A DNA stretch of 64,000 nt from an uncultured Anaerolineae bacterium (GCA_938028725.1 CALIMH010000001.1:186001-250000); one strand, 5' to 3'; counted from the first letter of the stretch, positions 18,361-27,728 are shown. Numbers and translations are program-made. The notes: generated by a model not told the origin, from the letters alone.

Positions 18361-18369
18361 TGTTACAAT
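18361..18369 (+). promoter_or_regulatory. Extended -10 for the FHA regulator gene
   Basis: TGTTACAAT matches an extended -10 (TGn followed by TACAAT), 28 bases before the start codon at 18398. It points away from the cimA promoter, so the two genes are divergently transcribed. Confidence 0.45.
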
Positions 18370-18397
18370 CTTCCAAACGCACAGCGCAACCTTTGGC

Positions 18398-19063
18398 ATG
18401 AATCAGAACGCACCGCTTCTCATTGTGGAGAACGGCCAAATGGCTGGGCAGCGCTGGTTGATGGACACAGATGTGCTCATCATTGGGCGCGAGCCTGGTG
18501 TGGCTGATTTGCTCTTGCCAGAGCGGCAGGTCTCACGGCGTCACGCTAAGCTCGAGCGCACGCCGGAGGGCTTTGTGCTAACTGACCTGGGCAGCAAGAA
18601 CGGCACTTTCCTTAACGGCAAAGAAGTGAAGTCGCCGCAACTGCTGCGTGACGGCGATGAGATTCAGATCGCGCTCTGCGTCAAGATCATCTTTGTTGGC
18701 AGCGACGCCACTGCGCCGTTGAACGCCAAGCCGATCAGCAAAACGATGCGGCCAGTGGTGCGAGGAGTGCGCCTTGACCGTCAGCGGCGCTCTGTCTATG
18801 TCGCCGAACAGGAGTTGAACCCGCCGCTCTCCGCGCAGCAGTTTCGGTTGCTCGAGCTCTTGCTCGAACGTGAGGGGAAAGTGGTGACGCGCGACGAGAT
18901 CTGCCGACACGTCCGCGGTGAGGAGCCACTGCCAGCTATCACCGATCAAGCGGTCGACGCCTTGGTACGCCGACTGCGCGAGCGCATCGCCGAGATTGAC
19001 CCCGAGCACGCTTACATCGTGACCGTGCGCGGGCACGGCATCCGTTTTGAGAATCGCTACTGA
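18398..19063 (+). CDS. FHA domain / winged-helix (OmpR-type) regulator
   Basis: The 221-residue protein has an FHA phosphothreonine-binding domain at about residues 20-95 (IIGREPGVADLLLPE, then VSRRHAKLE and LGSKNGTFLNG). An OmpR/PhoB-type winged helix follows at about 125-220 (LSAQQFRLLELLLEREGKVV, then VRRLRERI and VRGHGIRF). No receiver domain is present, so the input is probably a Ser/Thr kinase target rather than a histidine kinase. The ATG at 18398 is chosen because it follows the extended -10. It is divergent from cimA and might regulate it. Confidence 0.85.
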   Translation: MNQNAPLLIVENGQMAGQRWLMDTDVLIIGREPGVADLLLPERQVSRRHAKLERTPEGFVLTDLGSKNGTFLNGKEVKSPQLLRDGDEIQIALCVKIIFVGSDATAPLNAKPISKTMRPVVRGVRLDRQRRSVYVAEQELNPPLSAQQFRLLELLLEREGKVVTRDEICRHVRGEEPLPAITDQAVDALVRRLRERIAEIDPEHAYIVTVRGHGIRFENRY

Positions 19064-19851
19064 AGTCTGGCGCCATGCACAATCAGCGCGCGAGGACACC
19101 GCGCGAGCAAGCGCCGAGCGTGTTGCTTGATCGGCAAGTGCTCGCCTTCCCCATCACGCAACGCCAAGAGCAACAGTGGTGAAAGGCTGCGACTGCAGAG
19201 ATAGAACGGCGCATTGCGCGCTACTAATGGTCGAGCTACAACCCCGCCATATCCGAGAAACACATCCACCGCGTGAGCAGCGGCTAAATCGCTTGCGCCG
19301 TCTCCCACCAACATAGCGCGCCCGGAGCGACGCACGCGGCGGATCACCTCTGCTTTGCCGTGCTGGCTGGTGAGGGGCGACTCGTCATACATCAAGTAAC
19401 CCTCCTCTGGGTTTCCCTCCTCTGCGCACCGCTGATACTCCCACCATCGCCCGCTGAGCTGGTTGTAGGAAAGGCCCACTGCGTAGATGTGTTCGCGCGG
19501 CACACCCAGCCAAACGCCAAAGCCGATCACGGCATCGGCCAACCCACCGCTCACGATAAACACGCGCCGCCCCATCTCCTGCAAAGCGTCGATCACCTCG
19601 CGGGCGTGCAGCGTCACATGTCGCTTGTAAATCTCCTCGATGTAGCGCAGATCAGCGCGCTTTGGCATCAGCAGCCTGAGCCGTTCGGCATACACTTCCT
19701 GCAGAGGTATCTCGCCGTTCATCGCGGCGTTGGTCAATTCAGCGATGCGCGCTTCCACCCCTTTCATCCGCGCCAGCTCGTCAATTCCTTCCACTCGTGA
19801 GAGGGTGCTATCGCAGTCGAAAAAGACTTCCTCCACTGGCGCTGCGACCAT
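19057..19851 (-). CDS. HAD-family phosphatase (SerB-like)
   Basis: This 264-residue HAD hydrolase has the catalytic loop FFDCDST (nucleophile D12, acid/base D14), a VSGG motif near residue 101 with the phosphate-binding serine, a lysine in QHGKAEVI and the metal motif GDGASD near residue 182. The order and the helical cap (MNGEIPLQEVYAERL) match phosphoserine phosphatase. It could make serine from phosphoserine, but related enzymes act on other phosphates. It overlaps the end of the FHA gene by seven bases, tail to tail. Confidence 0.85.
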   Translation of the reverse strand: MVAAPVEEVFFDCDSTLSRVEGIDELARMKGVEARIAELTNAAMNGEIPLQEVYAERLRLLMPKRADLRYIEEIYKRHVTLHAREVIDALQEMGRRVFIVSGGLADAVIGFGVWLGVPREHIYAVGLSYNQLSGRWWEYQRCAEEGNPEEGYLMYDESPLTSQHGKAEVIRRVRRSGRAMLVGDGASDLAAAHAVDVFLGYGGVVARPLVARNAPFYLCSRSLSPLLLLALRDGEGEHLPIKQHARRLLARCPRALIVHGARLQ

Positions 19852-19954
19852 CGCGGCAATTGTAATGATGCATACGAGCGCTCAGCATTGCTGCGCCCAG
19901 GGTGTGCGCTACTTTTGGCTTGCGCCACTCACCGGCGTGGTGAGTCGTCGGTGT

Positions 19955-20626
19955 TCAGATCGCCCCGGCAGCTTGCAGCAGCGCGATCGTAGCGGCGCAT
20001 CCTGCTGGCACGAGCAGGTTATCAAGCCCGTTGGGGCTGAGCGCCTCCACCACGGTTGAGACAGTGGCCAACCCAAGGCCTAGCACCAGCGCCGATTCCA
20101 TCGTAAGGCCAAACACCCAGGCGCTGAGCGTCGTGGCCGCCAACGAAAAGCCGAACATCGCCGCCGATCCCTCTGCGCTGCGTGTCGCGCCGAGCAGCAC
20201 GTAAGGGTGCTTGCCAAACTTTCGGCCCACAATGGCAGCAAAGGCATCCCCCCACGTCATTGGCATCAGCGCGGCGACGGTCAGCGCCTTGCTCACGTCG
20301 AAGAAAAGCAGCAGGATCGCCACAAACGCGATGGGGAAGTACACCGTGCCGAGGTTAGATTTATCGGCCACCTCCATTGCGCTAAACACGTTGCGGCGAT
20401 ACGAGATGTAGTTCAGCACGATGAAGGCCGCCGGCGGCACAATCGCAAACCACTTGTTGCTGAACAACACGACTGTGCCAAATGCCCACATCCCCACAGC
20501 GATATGCACAAACTTGCGGGTGAACTCAGTGGGCAGTCGCAACGCGCGGCGCAAACCTTCCGCAGCACCTAGCATGGCAAACACGTAACCGAAAGAGATG
20601 ACGATGGCGATAAGGTTGGCTGACAT
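19955..20626 (-). CDS. Polyprenol / phytol kinase-like membrane protein
   Basis: This 223-residue protein has seven or so membrane spans. The motifs RKFVHIAVGMWAF and TWGDAFAAIVGRKFGKH, then TRSAEGSAAMF, are typical of the SEC59/DGK1/VTE5 family, CTP-dependent kinases of dolichol, diacylglycerol or phytol. In bacteria it may recycle phytol or polyprenol. It ends three bases from the PfkB kinase gene upstream, so both are probably in one leftward operon. Confidence 0.8.
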   Translation of the reverse strand: MSANLIAIVISFGYVFAMLGAAEGLRRALRLPTEFTRKFVHIAVGMWAFGTVVLFSNKWFAIVPPAAFIVLNYISYRRNVFSAMEVADKSNLGTVYFPIAFVAILLLFFDVSKALTVAALMPMTWGDAFAAIVGRKFGKHPYVLLGATRSAEGSAAMFGFSLAATTLSAWVFGLTMESALVLGLGLATVSTVVEALSPNGLDNLLVPAGCAATIALLQAAGAI

Positions 20627-20629
20627 GCC

Positions 20630-21580
20630 TCAGAATCCTTGTTGTTCGCGATGATTCTCCTCGTCCAAGCCGTAGAGGCTGTCCAGGCTGAGATCGGGAG
20701 AGACGGCTTCGGTGGATCGCAGGGTGAGTGCGGCAGCACGGATGCCGAGCTGCAGCGCGTCGCTAATCGAGAAGTTATTGATAAGGCCGAAGATCAGCGA
20801 CGCAGTCAGCGCGTCGCCTGCGCCGGTGGTATCCACGATGCGAATGCGGAGCGCGGGGAATTGGCCGCTCTCATCCTCTGTGGCATAGCAGGCACCGCGC
20901 TCAGCTTGGGTGATCACCGCGATCTGCACCCCCCGGCTCACGAGCTGGCGCGCTGCGCTCAGCGCATCGGCCGAGGTGGTGATCGCCACATCTCCCAGCA
21001 GCATCTCCGCCTCGCGGATGTTAGGGGTGATCACGTGGACGTAGGGCAGATGAGGTCGCAACTTGCGCGAGAGCGTGGCTGAAGTTGGGTCAATGCAAAT
21101 GCGCTTGTTGTAGCGGCGAGCGATATGAATGGCGGTCTCTAGAGCTGCCTCGCTCAGGTTCAAATCCATCGCGACCATCACGCAATCGCGGAAGGCGTTG
21201 TGGTGCTTTTCCAGGTATTCCGGCGTGATATGTCTTAGGACTCGCAGGTCGTCCAACGCCAGCAGCACGTCGCCGCTGGAGTCGAGCGCGGCGAGGTATG
21301 TGCCGGTGACTTCGCCGGGGATGATGCGGGTGTGTGAAATATCCACCCCTTCGCGCTTGGCCTCAGCCAGCAGCTCATGGCCGGCGTGGTCGTCGCCCAC
21401 TGCGGTGATGAGGGTGACGGGTGCGTTGAGCCGAGCTAGGTTGATGGCGATGTTGCGCGCCACACCTCCCAGACTGGTGCGGATAACCGCCGGATTGGAT
21501 GAGCGCATCACCGGCGCATGAGTCATGCGGCCTTTGACATCGAAGTTGGCAGCGCCGATCACCAAAACGCTCTCGCTCAC
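20630..21580 (-). CDS. PfkB-family carbohydrate kinase
   Basis: This 316-residue kinase starts VLVIGAANFDVKGR and has the signature SLGGVARNIAINLARLNAPV and the ATP-site motif DTTGAGDALTASLIFGL, with the catalytic aspartate in GAGD. The pattern around ANFDVKGR resembles pseudouridine kinase, a member of this family, but the substrate is not settled. The start is set by a strong ribosome site (AAAGGAGGAG) eight bases before a GTG at 21580. A longer frame reaching 21661 lacks such a site. Confidence 0.8.
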   Translation of the reverse strand: MSESVLVIGAANFDVKGRMTHAPVMRSSNPAVIRTSLGGVARNIAINLARLNAPVTLITAVGDDHAGHELLAEAKREGVDISHTRIIPGEVTGTYLAALDSSGDVLLALDDLRVLRHITPEYLEKHHNAFRDCVMVAMDLNLSEAALETAIHIARRYNKRICIDPTSATLSRKLRPHLPYVHVITPNIREAEMLLGDVAITTSADALSAARQLVSRGVQIAVITQAERGACYATEDESGQFPALRIRIVDTTGAGDALTASLIFGLINNFSISDALQLGIRAAALTLRSTEAVSPDLSLDSLYGLDEENHREQQGF

Positions 21581-21644
21581 CGATTGCTCCTCCTTTTGTG
21601 TTTGATTGTGTTTGAGGTGACGGAGAAAGGCCTCACGGCCTGCT

Positions 21645-22484
21645 TCACTTGCTGAATTCAAAGGCCCACAGTAGGATGATAGACCCTATCACTATCAGCG
21701 CAAACTCTGCTGCTGTCTGCCGCTCTTGCTTGCCTTGCATTTGAAGATGTTGCTGAACCAGTGTGATCGAGATGTGAAAGATAGCAAGCAGCACAATGCC
21801 GGCGCTGGCGCTGGAGATGCGTACGTAGTTCAGTGCCCACATCGCCTGGCCGATCAGAAGCGCGATCAGGGCTGACGCCCCAAGCCCGCGGCGGTTGCCG
21901 ATCAGGTGCGGCGCGAGCATGTCCACCGCCAGCGCAAATGCCACTGCAAGCGCCCCTGTCGCTGTGACCAAACTTCGCTCTCGTGTGCTGTGAATGAGCA
22001 CGAACAGCAGCAACCCTAGCACTTGCGAGGCGATGTTCACCCCCACGCGCGAAATCTCGTAGGCTGAGCTGTCTGAAGCGATGATGTTGTACTCAGCGGC
22101 GATCAGCAGGCCAATAGATAGACCACCCAGCACCAGACCAAGCAGCCATGTCGGCAGCGCTTGCGCTCGCGTCAACAACAACGCCAAGGTTAAAGCTGCG
22201 ACCGCTGGAACAGTCCAAAACGGGAAGAGGAAGCGCACAATCCCCGCACGCACCTCTGGGTGATCCTGCAACACCCAATCGGTGCCAAGCACGGTCAGCA
22301 CTGGCAGGGCCAGCAGCAGCAAGGCGTTCTGGTTGAGCTGAAACGAGAGCGCCGAGCCAAGCACGTCAGCCGAAATCGTGGGCGCTGGAAAATCCATGAC
22401 CAGCAGCAGCGCCGGCGTCAACACAATCAGCGAGACGACAGCAAAAATGCGGTTGAGGGTGGGCGCAGGGATGGTGGAAGGCAT
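21645..22484 (-). CDS. Multi-pass membrane protein, possibly DUF5656
   Basis: The 279-residue protein is almost entirely hydrophobic, with eight or nine membrane segments, and has no soluble domain. Residues near AAEYNIIASDSSAYEISRVG form the longest polar loop. It resembles uncharacterised Chloroflexota membrane proteins such as DUF5656, but I cannot confirm this by eye. It lies upstream of the PfkB kinase on the same strand and is divergent from the TrkA-like gene. Confidence 0.55.
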   Translation of the reverse strand: MPSTIPAPTLNRIFAVVSLIVLTPALLLVMDFPAPTISADVLGSALSFQLNQNALLLLALPVLTVLGTDWVLQDHPEVRAGIVRFLFPFWTVPAVAALTLALLLTRAQALPTWLLGLVLGGLSIGLLIAAEYNIIASDSSAYEISRVGVNIASQVLGLLLFVLIHSTRERSLVTATGALAVAFALAVDMLAPHLIGNRRGLGASALIALLIGQAMWALNYVRISSASAGIVLLAIFHISITLVQQHLQMQGKQERQTAAEFALIVIGSIILLWAFEFSK

Positions 22485-22555
22485 ATCGCTGATAGTTGCT
22501 CAATGATTCTAGCTTACTCGGCGTAGAATGGGGAAGCGACGCGAGAAGCAGAAGT

Positions 22556-23218
22556 ATGGCGCGAAACCGAAATAACGAATTTGCCGTGATTGGGCTAGGG
22601 CGCTTTGGCTCCAGCTTGGCGCGCACTTTGGTTGCGCGCGGGGCAACTGTCCTAGGGGTGGACCGCTCGCCGGAGATCGTGCGGCAAATCGCCGATGAGT
22701 TGACTCAAACTGTGGTCGCTGATTCCACCAGCGAAGAGGCGTTGCTCGAGATAGACATCAAGTCTTTCCCTACCGTGATTGTTGCCATCGGGTCCAATTT
22801 CGAGGCAAACCTGCTCACCACTGTGGCGCTGCGCGAGATCGGTGTGCGCGAGATCATCTGCAAAGCGCTCACCACCCGCCAGCGCGATATTCTGCTCCGC
22901 GTCGGGGCGACTCGTGTGATTCTCCCCGAGCACGAGGCCGGCCAACGACTGGCTGTGGAACTGACCACGCCGGGGATGCTTGGCCAGATAGACCTCGGCA
23001 CCGGCTACGCTGTGACTGAGATCCACACCCCGCCTGGCCTGGTTGACACACAGTTGGGCCGCTCAGAGCTGCGAAAGAACGGCCTCAATGTGCTCGCTAT
23101 CAAGCGCGGTGACCGCTTGATTGTCTCCCCAGCGCCAGACACTGTGCTGCGCGCGGACGATCTCCTGGTGGTGCTTGGCACAACCAAAGACATTGAGCGC
23201 TGCACCCACCTTGAATGA
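22556..23218 (+). CDS. Potassium uptake regulatory subunit TrkA/KtrA
   Basis: This 220-residue protein has an RCK-N Rossmann fold with FAVIGLGRFGSSLARTLVARG near residue 8 and VLGVDRSPEIV. An RCK-C domain occupies about residues 140-218. It binds NAD or ATP and gates the membrane subunit. The ATG at 22556 begins MARNRNNEFAVIGLG, the usual length. Its TGA overlaps the ATG of the TrkH/KtrB gene by four bases, which indicates coupled translation. Confidence 0.9.
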   Translation: MARNRNNEFAVIGLGRFGSSLARTLVARGATVLGVDRSPEIVRQIADELTQTVVADSTSEEALLEIDIKSFPTVIVAIGSNFEANLLTTVALREIGVREIICKALTTRQRDILLRVGATRVILPEHEAGQRLAVELTTPGMLGQIDLGTGYAVTEIHTPPGLVDTQLGRSELRKNGLNVLAIKRGDRLIVSPAPDTVLRADDLLVVLGTTKDIERCTHLE

Positions 23219-24591
23219 GCAGCGAGCTTTCTCGCTGGAGGCGCTGGCATGTGCCAGCGCCCTGGCGTATAGTCGGCAGTTTGGCGCTGATCGTGTTGAT
23301 TGGCACAGCACTGTTGTTGCTGCCTTTCAGCAGCGCTGAAAGACCGCTAACGCCCCTGCAAGCCTTCTTCACCGCTGTCTCCGCCTTATCGGTGACTGGC
23401 CTCAGCGTGATCGCCCCAGGCCGCGACTTAAGCTTGTTCGGCCAGTTGGTTTTGCTGGGGATGATTCAGATCGGTGGGGTAGGGTTCATGGTCGTGGCTG
23501 TCGTGGTGTTGCGGGTGTTGGGCCGAGCTGTGGCGCTGGAGGACCGCCTCGCCCTACGCGACTCGTTAGGTCTGATCAACCTAGCCGAGATCGTTCAACT
23601 CACAGGGCGCAGCTTGGTGGTGATCGCGCTTGTGGAGCTAGCTGGGGCGGTGCTGCTATGGTTGCATTGGCGCACCTTTCTGCCGCTAAGCGAATTCAGG
23701 GTGATGCTCTATGCGCTCTTCCATGCCGTCTCTGCATTTTGCAACGCCGGCTTTGACCTTTTTGGCGGCTTGCCGCAGTTCCCAGGTGGAGTGCCCAAAG
23801 ACGGCTTGACGCTCACTTTGCTGGCTTTGCTCATCCTCATCGGTGGGCTAGGCATACCAGTGATTGCAGATTTGATCAACTGGCCGCGCTACCGCATGCT
23901 ATCGCTCCACACGCGCCTGACATTGGTGACAACAGCCACGTTGTCGCTCGTGGGCACGGCGTTAATGTTTATCTCGGAAACGCTCAGCAACTCGCCGGTA
24001 ACGATGGAGCAACCAACACTGCTGGCGCGTCTGGGAATAGCGCTCTTTCAAGCCATCTCCGCGCGCACCGCGGGCTACGCCAGCTTTGAGCACCTCGAGC
24101 AGATCTCAGCCGGCTCGCGGGTGACGTTGATGGTGCTGATGTTTGTCGGCGCAGCGCCGGCCTCGATGGGGGGCGGCATCACGACAGGCACCTTCGCCGT
24201 GCTGGTGATCGCGGCCTGGTCGTTTCTGCGCGGCCTGCCAGTGGCCCAAGTGAGCCACCGCACGATTGACGCGCTCACCCTTCGGCGCGCGAGCGCGGTG
24301 ATGATAGTGGCGCTTGCGCTCGTGTCCACAGCCACGTACCTCGTCGCCATCACCAACCCGCAGGTGTCGCTCGACCGCGTGCTGTTCGAGGTGGTCTCGG
24401 CCTTTGCTACGTGTGGCCTGTCGCTGGCGCTCACTGAACAGCTCAACGTCTTCGGCCAGCTTGTGATCGCGGTGGTGATGTTCTGGGGGCGGCTCGGCAC
24501 ACTCACACTCGTCACCGCCATCACAGCATTGTCACTCTTTCGGCGCAAGCACTTGGTCGGCTACCCCGAAGCCCATGTCCTGATCGGGTAG
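23215..24591 (+). CDS. Potassium uptake channel subunit TrkH/KtrB
   Basis: The 458-residue protein has four pore-repeat motifs in order: LSVTGLSV, FCNAGFD, ARTAGYAS and ATCGLSL. Each supplies part of the K+ selectivity filter. The glycines are conserved and the length fits KtrB. It starts with an ATGA overlap with the TrkA-like gene and forms the membrane part of the same K+ (or Na+-coupled K+) importer. Confidence 0.9.
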   Translation: MSSELSRWRRWHVPAPWRIVGSLALIVLIGTALLLLPFSSAERPLTPLQAFFTAVSALSVTGLSVIAPGRDLSLFGQLVLLGMIQIGGVGFMVVAVVVLRVLGRAVALEDRLALRDSLGLINLAEIVQLTGRSLVVIALVELAGAVLLWLHWRTFLPLSEFRVMLYALFHAVSAFCNAGFDLFGGLPQFPGGVPKDGLTLTLLALLILIGGLGIPVIADLINWPRYRMLSLHTRLTLVTTATLSLVGTALMFISETLSNSPVTMEQPTLLARLGIALFQAISARTAGYASFEHLEQISAGSRVTLMVLMFVGAAPASMGGGITTGTFAVLVIAAWSFLRGLPVAQVSHRTIDALTLRRASAVMIVALALVSTATYLVAITNPQVSLDRVLFEVVSAFATCGLSLALTEQLNVFGQLVIAVVMFWGRLGTLTLVTAITALSLFRRKHLVGYPEAHVLIG

Positions 24592-24602
24592 AGTGACCTT
24601 TG

Positions 24603-24953
24603 GTGAAGCGAAGCAACGTGATTCCGGTTGTCTCTTCCATTCTCATCATCCTGGCGTTAGCATTCCTACGTGAACGCTCAAAGACGCTGGCCGCGATCTT
24701 GGCCACCATGCCGATCAACATCCCGCTGGGTTTGTGGGTGCTCTTCGGCACAGGAGAAGCAGATCCATCGGCGGTGGTGTTGTTTTTGCGCGCCCTATTG
24801 CCGGGGCTGATCGCCTCACTTGTCTGGGTTGGTGTGGTGTTCGCGCTGGTCCAAACTGGGATGAGCCTATGGTTGAGCATCCCTTTGGGCTATGTGGCAT
24901 GGGGAGTGTTGATCGCGGCTTTTGTTCGGCTGGAGTGGATTGTGGTGCGCTGA
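24603..24953 (+). CDS. Small four-span membrane protein
   Basis: This protein of 116 residues has about four hydrophobic segments and starts with VKRSNVIPVVSS. I do not recognise a family. It follows the TrkH-like gene by 11 bases, so it may be the third gene of the potassium operon. The start is GTG at 24603, with a TTG one codon earlier as an alternative. Its last 87 bases overlap the end of the homocysteine methyltransferase gene on the other strand. Confidence 0.55.
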   Translation: MKRSNVIPVVSSILIILALAFLRERSKTLAAILATMPINIPLGLWVLFGTGEADPSAVVLFLRALLPGLIASLVWVGVVFALVQTGMSLWLSIPLGYVAWGVLIAAFVRLEWIVVR

Positions 24954-25835
24954 TGTGCTGCCGCTCTGTGCTAGGACAGCATGCAGCGACGCGCACAGCG
25001 CGCGAATATGAGATGGCGTGCTGCCGCAGCAGCCACCAATCACGTTCGCCCCGGCTTTCAGCAGCGCGGGAGCGCACTCGGCGAAGTCTGATGGGGTGAG
25101 AGGGTAGCGGCCATCTTGTTGGGGCGTGCCGGCGCTTGGCCTGGCGATGAGCCGGGCGTATCCCGCGTTTAAGTGCGCGAGATGCTGCACAGCCTTCAGC
25201 ACAGCCCAAAGCCCCGAAGAGCAATTCGCGCCGATCCCTGCTGCGCCCAGATCAAGCGCTTGCTGTGCTGCCTTTAGGATAGGTGTGCCGTCGAGGAGTG
25301 TGCCGCTCTCATTCACGTTGAACAACACCCACACCGGTAGCGAGGTCGCCGATTGGATGGCCTGCAGCGCAAGCAGTGCCTCTTGGTTGCTGGTGAGCGT
25401 CTCCAAGATCAGCACGTCCGCGCCGGCAGCTTGTAACGCCACTGCTTGCATCGCAAACCACGCGCCGGCTTGGTGCGCGCCGATGCCTGCGAGGGCCTTG
25501 CCGAGTGGGCCGATCGAGCCACCGATGAGGGCTGCTCGGCCTGTCAATGACGCCGCTTCCTGTGCCAGTTGGGTGGCAGCCTGCGCGATGCACCTCACTT
25601 GGCTTGGCTCGATGCGACCGTGGGCAAGGTGGTAGCTTGTGCCGAAAGTGTTGGTGGTGAGCAGCGTGGCGCCTGCAGCGGCGTATTGTCGGTGTATCTC
25701 GAGCACAGCAGTCGGGTGGGTCAAGTTGAGCAGTGGGTACACGTGTGTGTCGTATGCAAATCCCGCCGCTAACAGCATCGTCCCCATCGCGCCATCTGCG
25801 ATGATAAGGCTGGATGCGTCGCCTGCTGCCAGCAT
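24867..25835 (-). CDS. Homocysteine S-methyltransferase family protein
   Basis: The 322-residue protein begins with IIADGAMGTMLLAAGF, then LTTNTFGTSYHLA. The zinc-binding cysteines are in IGANCSSG and VIGGCCGSTP, as in MetH N-terminal and BHMT-type enzymes. It would transfer a methyl group to homocysteine, making methionine from donors such as S-methylmethionine or betaine. The full MetH B12 and folate modules are absent. The C-terminal 35 residues are poorly ordered and overlap the neighbouring membrane gene. Confidence 0.85.
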   Translation of the reverse strand: MLAAGDASSLIIADGAMGTMLLAAGFAYDTHVYPLLNLTHPTAVLEIHRQYAAAGATLLTTNTFGTSYHLAHGRIEPSQVRCIAQAATQLAQEAASLTGRAALIGGSIGPLGKALAGIGAHQAGAWFAMQAVALQAAGADVLILETLTSNQEALLALQAIQSATSLPVWVLFNVNESGTLLDGTPILKAAQQALDLGAAGIGANCSSGLWAVLKAVQHLAHLNAGYARLIARPSAGTPQQDGRYPLTPSDFAECAPALLKAGANVIGGCCGSTPSHIRALCASLHAVLAQSGSTSAHHNPLQPNKSRDQHSPCHIAQRDAQP

Positions 25836-25903
25836 TCACCTGATTGTAGAGCTGTCTAATCACAATGCGTGCTTCAGTTAAGATAGGTCCAACTCCCGTC
25901 AAA

Positions 25904-26695
25904 ATGCGACCGATGAACCCTCTTCTTGATCTATCCCAACGTGATGAGCCGATCTACAACGGCTGGTGCACCATCCCCAGCTCGTGGAGTGCAGAGGTGA
26001 TGGCTCGCGCCGGTTGGCACAGCGTCACCCTCGACTTGCAACACGGCTTGATTGACTACAGCCATGTTGTGCCAATGTTCCAGGCGATCCAGTTAACCGG
26101 CACAGTGCCGTTGGCGCGCGCGCCTTGGAACGAACCAGGCATCGTGATGAAGCTGTTGGACGCCGGCGCGCTGGGTGTAATTTGCCCCATGGTGAATACG
26201 GCGGAGGAGTGTGCGCGTTTTGTCGGCGCGTGTCGCTACCCGCCCATAGGTTACCGCAGCTACGGCCCGCTGCGCGCTCGCGCTGCCTTTGGCGCCGACT
26301 ACGAGCACAGCGCGCAGCGCAGCACGCTTGCCTTTGCCATGATTGAGACTGCCGAGGCGCTGCGCCACTTAGATGCCATTCTCGATGTGCCAGGCCTGAG
26401 CGGCGTGTACGTAGGGCCGGCTGACCTCAGCCTTTCGCTTGGCAGCGCTGAGCGCAGCGATCCTACCAACCCACACGTCTTGGATGCAATAGCGCGCGTT
26501 GCAATGGCCTGCCGGGCACGCGGCTTGATCGCAGGCATTCACTGTGGCAGCTCGGCTTTTGCGCATCAGATGATCGCGCTGGGCTATCGCTTCATCACGG
26601 TGTCTACCGATAGCGCGTTGCTGAGCCAAGCGGTGCGGGATGTGCTGGAGCAACTGCGCGGCGGCCGCTCGAGCAGCCGGGGAGGCGTGTACTGA
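25904..26695 (+). CDS. HpcH/HpaI-type aldolase
   Basis: This 263-residue protein resembles 4-hydroxy-2-oxoheptanedioate aldolases. GWHSVTLDLQHGLIDY, ICPMVNTAEECARFV, AFAMIETAEALRHLD and GPADLSLSLG supply the metal ligands (Glu in IETAEA, Asp in GPADLS) and the pyruvate-enolate pocket. It would split or form 2-oxo acids with pyruvate. The ATG at 25904 fits the family N-terminus, although a frame from 25865 is open. The hydroxyacid dehydrogenase gene follows three bases later, so the two may act in sequence on a 2-oxo or 2-hydroxy acid. Confidence 0.85.
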   Translation: MRPMNPLLDLSQRDEPIYNGWCTIPSSWSAEVMARAGWHSVTLDLQHGLIDYSHVVPMFQAIQLTGTVPLARAPWNEPGIVMKLLDAGALGVICPMVNTAEECARFVGACRYPPIGYRSYGPLRARAAFGADYEHSAQRSTLAFAMIETAEALRHLDAILDVPGLSGVYVGPADLSLSLGSAERSDPTNPHVLDAIARVAMACRARGLIAGIHCGSSAFAHQMIALGYRFITVSTDSALLSQAVRDVLEQLRGGRSSSRGGVY

Positions 26696-26698
26696 GCA

Positions 26699-27664
26699 AT
26701 GTGGACGTTCTGGTTGGATGAGCCGCTGCCGACCAGTTGCGTGCCTATGTTAGAGGGGCGCGCGCGTGTGCTTGGTCCTGCCGAGACGTTGGAGGGCTTC
26801 GAAGCGGCGGACGCTTGCATTGCCCCCGGCCACATTCGCTACGATGCAGCGCGCCTAGATCGCGCGCCACGCCTCAAAGTGTTGGCCCGGCTGGGCGTCG
26901 GCTACGACAACGCGGACCTCGACGCTGCAACTGCACGTGGCATCGTGGTGGTGTATGCGCCAGATGGCCCTACCATCTCCACCGCTGAGCACACCTGGGC
27001 GCTGGTGCTAGCTGTGGCACGTAAGCTCAACACCGCGCAAGAGGCTGTTCACACAGGCCAATGGGCATCGTTCTACGCCCGCGAGGAGACCAACGGGATA
27101 GAGCTGTGGGGCTGCACCATCGGGTTGGTGGGTGCTGGGCGGATTGGCGCTCGGGTTGCCCGCTTTGCACGCGCGTTTGAAATGCGTGTGCTTGCCTTTG
27201 ACCCTGCGCTGGATGAGAGCCGTGCTGCAGAGCTGGGTGTGGAGCGCGCCGAGAGCCTTGAGTCCCTGCTCGCTGTCGCCGATGTGGTGACATTGCACGT
27301 CCCTTACACACCATCTACGCACCACCTGATGAACGCACAGCGCTTCGCGCAGATGAAGCGTGGCGCGTTGTTCATCAACACGGCGCGCGGCAACCTGGTG
27401 GATGAGGTGGCGCTGATTGCAGCGCTGCGCAGTGGGCATTTGGGCGGGGCTGGCCTCGATGTCTTCTCGACCGAGCCGCTGCCGCTAGACCACCCGCTGC
27501 TCGACTGTCCGAACATCGTGGTGACGCCGCACATCGCCAGCCGCACGTCAGCTGGCAGGCGGCGCATGTGGGAGATCACATTGCAACAGGCGCTGCAAGC
27601 TTTGGCCGGCGAGATGCCAACTCACATCCTAAATCCACAAGTGTGGCCGTATCGGCGGCGCTGA
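26699..27664 (+). CDS. D-isomer 2-hydroxyacid dehydrogenase
   Basis: The 321-residue enzyme reduces 2-oxo acids to D-2-hydroxy acids, or the reverse, with NAD(P). The Rossmann motif is GLVGAGRIGARVARFA near residue 141. The catalytic arginine is in NTARGNLVDE, the glutamate in STEPLPLDHPLL, and the histidine in VTPHIASRT. This could be a phosphoglycerate dehydrogenase-like or glyoxylate reductase-like enzyme; the ACT domain of long SerA proteins is absent. It is cotranscribed with the HpcH-type aldolase. Confidence 0.85.
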   Translation: MWTFWLDEPLPTSCVPMLEGRARVLGPAETLEGFEAADACIAPGHIRYDAARLDRAPRLKVLARLGVGYDNADLDAATARGIVVVYAPDGPTISTAEHTWALVLAVARKLNTAQEAVHTGQWASFYAREETNGIELWGCTIGLVGAGRIGARVARFARAFEMRVLAFDPALDESRAAELGVERAESLESLLAVADVVTLHVPYTPSTHHLMNAQRFAQMKRGALFINTARGNLVDEVALIAALRSGHLGGAGLDVFSTEPLPLDHPLLDCPNIVVTPHIASRTSAGRRRMWEITLQQALQALAGEMPTHILNPQVWPYRRR

Positions 27665-27728
27665 GATGCCGCTTGGATTCAGTGGGGTAGTCGGTCGGAG
27701 CGCTTCATGAAGCTTGACAAGGCTTGCC

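Noticed and set aside
21581..21661. Longer start for the PfkB kinase gene
   Set aside because: A strong AGGAGG site directly precedes the GTG at 21580 and the family N-terminus begins there.
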